NCBI RefSeq assembly: GCF_031755915.1
Contig: NC_083386.1
Span: forward strand, 22,553,001 to 22,617,000
Direction: 5' to 3'
Length of the DNA: 64,000 nucleotides
Source: Ziziphus jujuba
Taxonomy: Eukaryota; Streptophyta; Magnoliopsida; Rosales; Rhamnaceae
Part shown: piece by piece, positions 57,901-64,000 of the stretch
How the letters are laid out: every line of letters begins with the position of its first letter
How positions within the stretch are numbered: the stretch's first letter is position 1
The notes under the pieces: generated by a model
The model's database searches: none
What the model saw: the letters and a program-made list of their open reading frames with translations, nothing else
What the model was told of the DNA's origin: nothing
Position numbers and translations under genes: made by a program

Positions 57901-58280
57901 TATATATAAATATATATATATATATATATGTATATACATATATATATGTATATATGTATATATATATGGGGATAGAAAGAGAGAAAGTATACCGGGAGGA
58001 ACAGTCCATCCACAACCTTCAATCTGCTTGATGGTTTGCTGGACATTAATAAGATTAGTAAGCTTTGGTGTTACCCAAGGGCAAACACACTCAACATGAG
58101 TCGCTGACTCGTTGGCAGCAGCTTGATGAATGATTTAGACCAAATATCACACGCTTGCATTCCTTCACAAGCATATCTTCCCCCTGCTTACACTCGCTTG
58201 GACTCATTTCTCCATGTGCCATTCGAATTCCATCGTAATCTTTTCCATCACTTTCTGATAACCTGCTTCCTTACCACCAT
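57640..58280 (-). pseudogene. Broken LTP-like paralogue (L3)
   Basis: Exon 2 is 57656-57640, with acceptor TTTGTAG and the same 17-nt length as L2. Exon 1 spans about 58280-57993 with donor GTATAC. The eight-cysteine region is recognisable (SECKQGEDMLVKECK, then SSSCCQRVS, then ECVCPWVTPKLTNLINVQQ, then IEGCGWTVPPG). It is disabled: about 36 bp of the signal-peptide region are missing so no frame joins the first ATG to the cysteine block, two bases are lost near 58102-58106 causing a frameshift after CCQRV, and the codons HHFKCG holding the eighth cysteine are absent at the exon end. The promoter TATA at 58346-58353 survives. Confidence 0.75.
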
Positions 58281-58345
58281 TATTATTATTTTTCTCTTCG
58301 TCACCTTGTTTCAGTTTTTCTCTCGCTCTTTGTTTTGATTTCTCC

Positions 58346-58353
58346 TTTATATA
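58346..58353 (-). promoter_or_regulatory. TATA box of the broken LTP-like copy
   Basis: TATATAAA on the minus strand in the context CTATATAAAGGAG, as in the intact gene at 41874-41881. Confidence 0.5.
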
Positions 58354-58609
58354 GACATATTGTCTTGACAATTAATTGACGTTTAATTATTTCCAAAGCC
58401 GTCTACAACTATGCCATTTATAACGCGCTTGGAAAGTAGCCCTATAAATGTCAACACAAGCTGCTAGATTATTATTAATAGATTCGGTTTAGAAGTAAAA
58501 CCACTTATAATACACTTCTAGATTTGAAGTTCAAATTTCAATTTGAATAAAATTTTCTTATCCTCCAAATTGTAACAAAAAAAGTTAGACAAAATACATT
58601 TTAGTAGGA
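58354..58609. other. Spacer between L3 promoter and MULE
   Basis: No gene seen. This is the 5' flank of the broken LTP-like copy; the MULE lies about 260 bp upstream of its TATA box. Confidence 0.5.
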
Positions 58610-59230
58610 TACATATCTTTTGTCCCCAATCTTATTCCACAAATAAAAAATTGATCCCTCATTTAAAATGTCATCATATTCTTTTTCTTTTTTTTTAGCT
58701 GAGGGCTTGAATCCTGCTCACAGACTTGGATTGGTGGTACTCTTACCATCAGAGCTACCATGCAGCTTCATCATCACATACTTTTTCATATTTTCACATC
58801 ACTCACCGTTAAATTATACGAACGGAAGCTTTTTTATGACTGCAAAACTCCAACCGGCCCACTTTATTAAAATTTTAAAAAAAAAAAATCCTCCAGCATT
58901 CTTGTTCTTTTTATTTTTTTTTGGGTGGTTTCTTGTGTCATTCGTGCCGTTTTTCTCCTCTTCAACCATAACTGTATAATTTTTTAATTATTATTACACC
59001 AACCGGGTCCCACTCATTAAAGTTTTTAAAAAGCTCTGTATCATTCTTCTTTTTCCTGATTTTTTTTTTTTCTTGTGCAATCCCCCCTGCCATTCTTCAC
59101 TCTTTCATCCCGTAGCTGTTATATTTTTTTAATTATTATTATTATTTTTCTATCATGCGGCAGCAGCAGCCATTAAGGCTTCTTTCTCTATTTTTCTTTC
59201 TGCCATACGGCACTACAGCAATTTCTTTCT
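58610..59230. repeat. Left terminal inverted repeat of the MULE
   Basis: Matches the reverse complement of 62822-63347. It is about 95 bp longer because of a SINE insertion near 58679-58770. It runs through CCAATCTTATTCCACAAAT, CCAACCGGGTCCCAC and GCAGCAGCAGCCATTAAGG to ACAGCAATTTCTTTCT. Confidence 0.85.
58679..58770 (-). mobile_element. Short tRNA-derived SINE in the left MULE repeat
   Basis: On the minus strand the ~92-bp insert reads GGTAGCTCTGATGGTAAGAG (like a pol III A box in a tRNA D arm) followed, about 35 bp later, by GGATTCAAGCC (B-box-like, close to GGTTCGAATCC) and an A-rich tail (A9 G A5 G). Flanks TCATCATA and TCATCACATA resemble a target duplication. The right repeat of the MULE has the uninterrupted sequence TATATGATGATATTTT at 63281-63296, so this is a true later insertion. 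Family unknown. Confidence 0.65.
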
Positions 59231-59726
59231 CTAGTTGTTTCTGCCGTGAAGCGTACTGCAGCAACCATCAAATCGTACCCATCATCCAAAAAAAAAAAAA
59301 AAATGGTATTATAAATTAGAAACTTCATCGGTAGTTTTCGATAAGTGATTATTATTCTCTGTATCAACATTCTTGATTATTTGCTTGCGTAAATTTATGT
59401 AATTATTATATTTAATATTGATTTCAATTTTATTTGTATAATATTTAATCTAAACCATAGAAAAAAACATATAAAATTTAATTATATACCTTTTCATTTA
59501 TGTGCTTCGTTTGTTAATGTTTCTAACAATAAAGGGTTTAGAATATTTTATAATAAATTAAAATATCCTAGGCTTTAAAATATTCTTTTTTTTATTATTT
59601 TGCTTTGATATTATATTTTCTTTTAATATGATTAAGCTTGTCATATATATATATATATACTGTTTATCTTTAATTTTCATAATTATCATTTTTTCTTCAT
59701 AATATTTAATTATAGTGCTGAAAATC
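59231..59726. other. MULE subterminal region before the transposase
   Basis: AT-rich sequence between the left repeat and the transposase start; presumably holds its promoter and leader, but no clear signal is distinguishable from the many TATA-like runs (for example 59644-59659). Confidence 0.4.
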
Positions 59727-61930
59727 ATGGATAATGATAGTTATGTGAGTAAAGATATTAATATGTCATTTGAAGATGAAGATAAAAAAGATGAAGGAAA
59801 CATAACTGGTCAAGAAAAAATAGAAGTGATTCATTCTTAAATTTTGGATGAAATGATACTAAAAGTTGGAATGGAATTTAAAAGTGAAGATGAAGCTTAT
59901 AAGTTTTATAATGCTTATGCTTACAAGGTTGGTTTTGGCATTTGAAAGAGTAAGGGACATAAAGATCAAAGTGGAAAGATGAAAAATAAAACTTTTTTGT
60001 TGTTGTTGTCAAGGCTTTTGGGATAAGGATAAACGAAATATTAATGTTAAATCTCATCGTGCTGAAACAAGATTTGGTTGTTTAGCTAGAATGAAAATAA
60101 ATTTGGATCAAACTGGTAAATATCATATTACAGATTTCATTGCCCAACATATACATGTGACATCAACTTCCAGTAAAAGTCATTTGCATAGGTCTCAGAG
60201 GAAGTTAACTTTTGTCAAAGTAGATGAAATAGATATAGCTGATAGTTCAGGAATTGCTCTTAAAGCAAGTTTGAAGTTAATGGCTAAGCGATTAGGTGAA
60301 TATGAAAATCTTGGATTTATTTGTCATGATTACAAAAATTACTTGAAAACAAAAAGAACAATTCAAATGAAGGTAGGAGAGACAGGTGATGTTTTGGAAT
60401 ACTTACAATCTATGTAATTGGAAGATCCTAACTTTTTTTATGCAATACAAGTGGATCAAGATGATTTGATAAGTAATATATTTTGGACAGATGCAAAAAT
60501 GATGATTGCGTACTCTCATTTTGGTGATGTAGCTAGCTTTGATACAACTTATAAGAAAAATCAAAGTGGTCAACCTTTTGCTATGTTTCTAAGGGTGAAC
60601 CACCATAAGCAAACTACTATATTTGGAGCTGCGTTATTATACGATAAAAGTGCTGAAACATTTATCTAGTTGTTTGATACTTTTGTAAAAGCAATGTCAG
60701 GTAAAAAACCAAAAACTATTCTTACTGACCAAGATCCAGCAATGGCAAAAGCATTAACTTCTCAATGGCCAAAAACATGTCACTGGTTGTGAAGATGGCA
60801 CTTGTATCAAAATGCAGCAAAACATCTTAGTGGAGGTTTTGCCAAATTTCAAAAGTTTGCCAAAGATTTTAGCAGCTGCATATATGATTATGAAGAAGAA
60901 CAAGAATTTTTTCTAGCTTGAAATGCAATGCTTAAGAAATATGATCTTAAAGATAATGATTGGCTTATACGAATGTTTGATTTGAGAAAGAAATGGGCAT
61001 TGGTTTATGGCAGAGATACTTTTGTGCAGATATGACCTCTACTAAATGGAGTGAGAATATGAATAGTCTGATTAAAAACTATGTCAGCTATCAACATAAT
61101 TTATTGAGGTTCTTTGAGCATTTTCAGAGGTTAATTGAAGATCGTCATTATGAAGAACTAAAGGTTGATTTAAAAGCGACCCAAAGTACTCCATCATTAT
61201 CATTTTCAGTTGAAATTCTAAAAGATGCAGCAAGTATTTACACCCCAACAATATTCAAGATGTTCCAAGATGAGTTATGTAAGACTTATGATTGTGCTAT
61301 GCAAATATTTGATCATATTGGGACAATGACAGAGCACAAACTTACCAATCATAAAAAACAATTTCAGCATACTGTTAGATATGATTTTTCTGATAAAATA
61401 GTGATTTGCAGTTATAGAAAGTCTGAGTTTATAGGAATTTTGTGCTCCAATACTCTTAAAGTTCTTTCTTCAAATGATATAAAGAAAATGTATTACAATA
61501 TATATTGAAATGATGGACAAAATCTGCAAAGTTAGGAAATTCTGAATTTGTATTTACGAATACAATAAATGAAGACCCTAAAGTAATTTTGGCAAGATGT
61601 TATAAGGATCTGTGTAGATTGCAAACTCAAGTGGCAACGAAGGCATCAAAAACAGAAGAAACATATAAAATTGCAAGAACTAATCTTGTTAAGATTTTAG
61701 AAGATGTGGATGCATATTTAAAATAAATAATATTGGAAAATCCATTTCTAAAATCACAGAGGCTACAACCGTACCAAGTGCTAGTGAGAAAATTAAACGA
61801 ATTAAAAATAGGGAAAGATTACATGGAAAATCTACAAGGCCAAGAAATGCTCTTGAAAGGGTGCGAAAGAAGAAAAATGTTGCACTTGGAGAACCATAAT
61901 AGCAACAGTCACATGCTAGTGAAATAGGCA
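59727..61930 (+). pseudogene. FAR1/FHY3-related MULE transposase, degraded
   Basis: ATG at 59727 begins an acidic N terminus, then the FAR1 DNA-binding domain (GMEFKSEDEAYKFYNAYAYK near 59870-59930), then the MULE transposase domain (about 60440-61080: FDTTYKKNQSGQPFAMFLRV and TDQDPAM carry the expected catalytic Asp residues), then a SWIM-like zinc finger near 61400-61470 (FIGILCSNTLKVL). In-frame stops: 59838, 59943, 60415, 60667, 60790, 60919 and 61511. Frameshifts near 59992, 61020, 61500 and 61730. In the SWIM motif, two expected zinc ligands appear replaced (Tyr and Asn). The frame after 61514 still encodes WTKSAK and a basic tail to about 61900. Such elements gave rise to the host FAR1/FHY3 factors; this copy is plainly a transposon. 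Confidence 0.85.
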
Positions 61931-62689
61931 CAGAATGATGTAAGATTCACGTTCAATTCAACAAATTTAGTTATTTCAATATTACAATCGATGCAGTTAT
62001 AATTATTATTAACCAAAATTTTGTCTGCATTATTTATATTGATATTTAATATATTTGCATATATTTTCACTTGCAGGTTTCTTCTAATTTTAATAGTCAA
62101 GATCTATTAAACTTGTCATTCAATATTGCGCTTGGATACCATGGTGATTAAGTAATACTATATTTTTAATTACATTTCGATCTTTGTGGTTCATGCTTTT
62201 TTTTTTTTTTAATGGTAAAAATTATTAATATTATTTTATTTTCTTGCCATATGTTTTTATTTTTTTATATATATTAAAATATTATATATACTAGGTTTGT
62301 AGTCATGTTGCTTCAACAAATTTGATTCAGAATCCAAGTATGTTGAATTTATTAGAACAGGTATTTCGAAAGATTATTAAATATATATATATATATATTT
62401 TTTTTTAAAGTTTGTATTATTTTTATAGGAAATGACATGTATTTGTGTGTCTTTTGTAGGTGCATGCAATTCCCTAAGAATACCAAACTTTTGGATTCAA
62501 TGACAATTATATAATTGATAATAACAAGAATATATAGAAGTTTGACACAAAGATATAGAAACATTGAGAATAAGTTTTATATTATTTGTTTTTACTATTG
62601 AGAATAAGTTTTATATCATTTGTTTTTACTATTTAATGCACTTTAGAAATATTTATTACATCTCTTTAGAGTTAAAAATAATATTCTTT

Positions 62690-62732
<43 letters not shown>

Positions 62733-62821
62733 TTTTGATGAATAAAGCATTGTTTTATATTTGATGATAGATGTGTTTTGTTCAAATTATAAATTAATGT
62801 CTCATTATATATAACATAACT
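61931..62821. other. MULE 3' subterminal region
   Basis: AT-rich sequence between transposase and right repeat, with TA microsatellites at 62378-62398 and 62694-62730. 62555-62640 holds a short direct repeat (GAGAATAAGTTTTAT with TTTGTTTTTACTATT, twice). No gene seen. Confidence 0.45.
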
Positions 62822-63347
62822 GAAAGAAATTGCTGCAGTGCCATATGGTAGAAAGAAAAATAGAGAAAGAAGCCTTAATGGCTGCTGCCGCCACACGGTA
62901 GAAAAAAATAGTAATAATTAAAAAAAAAGTATAATAGTTATGGAATGAAAAAGTGAAGAATTGTCGGGGATGGCACAAGAAATAAAAAAAAATTAGAAAA
63001 AAAAAAGAATGATACAGAGTCTTTTTCAAACTTTAATTAGTGGGACCCGGTTGGTATAATAATAATTAAAAAAATATAGAAGTTTTGGTTGAAGAGGAGA
63101 AGAACGGCAAGAATGGCAAAAAAACAAAAAAAAAAGAAAAAGAAAAAGAAAAGAAAAAAGAATAATAAATGACTTTTTTTAAAATTTTAATAAAGTGGGT
63201 CAGTTGGAGTTTTGCAGCCACGAGAAAACTTCCGTTCGTATAACTTAACTTAACAGTAAGTGACATGAAAACATAAAAAGTATATGATGATATTTTAAAT
63301 GATGTGTTAATTTTTTATTAGTAGAATAGAATTGGGGATAGAATTTT
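62822..63347. repeat. Right terminal inverted repeat of the MULE
   Basis: Reverse complement of the left repeat without the SINE. Contains GAAAGAAATTGCTGCAGTGCC, TTAATGGCTGCTGCC, GTGGGACCCGGTTGG and CTTCCGTTCGTATAA. Confidence 0.85.
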
Positions 63348-63492
63348 GGAACAGAAGATCTGCATCAATTTTGGTACTATTTACTTTTACATTTTTTTTT
63401 TATTTTGAAGCTTAAAAAATTTTTAACATTTGATATACTCTATTAATCAAATTGTTAAAGTGTACAAATTCTGTAAAAATTTGCTCACGTGA
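63348..63492. other. Spacer between MULE and TRIM
   Basis: AT-rich, no feature seen. Confidence 0.4.
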
Positions 63493-64000
63493 TGTGAAGT
63501 TCCACATCGGTTGGAAAGGGGAACGAAGCATGCCATATAAGTAGATGTGGATACCTTTTCCGTACGATGCGTTCCCATGAGGGAAAGTAAAAACGTGAGA
63601 GTAGGATTGGGCTCACTACCTAGCTTTCAAAGCAGACAATATCGTAATTAGGCATGGGAGGCTCGTGTCAGTGGGACTGGTAGGTAAGGGTTATAAGAGG
63701 ATTCCCCTAACCATTACGACGCGTTTTGACAAAACCTTGAGGGCTGGGTTGTAAGAGGATTCTCTAGGTCCAAAGAGGACAATATCGGACGCGGGTGGTC
63801 TGGGATGTTATAGTTGGTATCAGATCCAGTATCCGGATCGATGCCCCAGCGAGGATGCTGGCCCCAAGGGGGAAGGATTGTGAAGTCTCACATCGGTTGG
63901 AAAGGGGCCATATAAGTGGGTGTGGATACATTTCCCGTACGACACGTTCCCATGAGAGAAAGTAAAACCGTAAGAGAAAGTAAAACCATGAGGGGTAGGA
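63493..64000 (+). mobile_element. TRIM (miniature LTR retrotransposon), cut by the window edge
   Basis: The 318-bp LTR at 63493-63810 (TGTGAAGTTCCACATCGG ... GGGATGTTA) is followed by a primer site (TTGGTATCAGATCC from 63814), a very short internal region of about 68 bp ending in a purine tract (CCCCAAGGGGGAAGGAT), and a second LTR beginning TGTGAAGTCTCACATCGG at 63879 that runs off the window. There is no room for coding sequence, which is the definition of a TRIM. The LTR lacks the 5S-like motif of Cassandra elements. The visible second LTR has a small internal deletion compared with the first (about 14 bp after GGAAAGGGG). A solo LTR of the family lies at 12859-13177. Confidence 0.88.
63815..63826 (+). 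promoter_or_regulatory. Primer-binding site of the TRIM
   Basis: TGGTATCAGATC, matching the initiator-tRNA-Met primer site over its first ten bases, as in the two Ty3/gypsy elements of this window. Confidence 0.8.

Larger units (their letters stand above)
58610..63347 (+). mobile_element. Mutator-like element with FAR1-type transposase, about 4.7 kb
   Basis: Long terminal inverted repeats (about 58610-59230 and 62822-63347) enclose a degraded transposase of the FAR1/FHY3-related MULE type. Shared TIR words include TTATACGAACGGAAG, CCACTTTATTAAAATTTTAAA, CCATTAAGGCTTCTTTCTC and GCAATTTCTTTC (reverse complemented on the right). Outer ends are uncertain by about 15 bp; I could not identify the target duplication. 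It is non-functional through nonsense and frameshift mutations. Confidence 0.85.

Noticed and set aside
57809..58099. Frames rich in Tyr and Ile near 57.9 kb
   Set aside because: Translations of a TA microsatellite in the L3 intron.

Overview
The window looks like nuclear DNA from a eudicot plant, probably woody, though I cannot name the species. It is AT-rich and full of microsatellites and homopolymers. It is dominated by LTR retrotransposons with plant-type initiator-tRNA-Met primer sites, MULE, hAT and foldback DNA transposons, and a TRIM. The only convincing intact host gene is a two-exon lipid-transfer-protein-like (LTP-like) gene on the minus strand at 40758-41761. No bacterial-style operons, rRNA, complete tRNA genes or CRISPR arrays were seen.

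Layout. 1-3336 is a long-terminal-repeat copy cut by the window edge. 3859-4110 is a fragment of an OCTOPUS-like (DUF740) gene. 6152-16325 is a decayed Ty3/gypsy element with 2.8-2.95 kb LTRs and a perfect 5-bp target duplication (TCACA); a TRIM solo LTR sits inside it. 16960-21447 is a duplicated segment that carries a 759-bp Pack-MULE-like insert and the last exon of a lost LTP-like gene. 21448-28545 is a chromovirus with three LTRs and one outer target duplication (CATCG). 30388-33469 and 35618-38555 are two more ~3 kb solo LTRs in opposite orientations. 34310-35540 is an AT-rich island. 40758-41761 is the LTP-like gene. 45576-45830 is a second OCTOPUS-like fragment. 46860-50029 and 57280-57900 are the second copy of the 16960-21360 segment, split by a 7.2-kb giant foldback element (50030-57271). 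57640-58280 is a broken LTP-like paralogue. About 58610-63347 is a MULE with a dead FAR1-type transposase, ~0.5-0.6 kb terminal inverted repeats and a SINE inside the left one. 63493 to the end is a TRIM.

History. An ancestral unit (OCTOPUS-like fragment, a few kb of spacer, an LTP-like gene) was duplicated, and LTP-like copies now survive at about 21.2, 41.3 and 57.9 kb. Transposons then landed in single copies. The unfilled paralogue therefore acts as an empty-site control for the Pack-MULE and for the foldback element. Nearly all stops in the chromovirus and the MULE can be explained by C-to-T or G-to-A changes, the expected result of deamination of methylated cytosines.

The most unusual object is the foldback element. 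It is a near-palindrome over 7.2 kb whose arms are arrays of ~210-bp modules, each holding its own short hairpin. All reading was by eye, so identities and module boundaries are approximate unless the text says exact.
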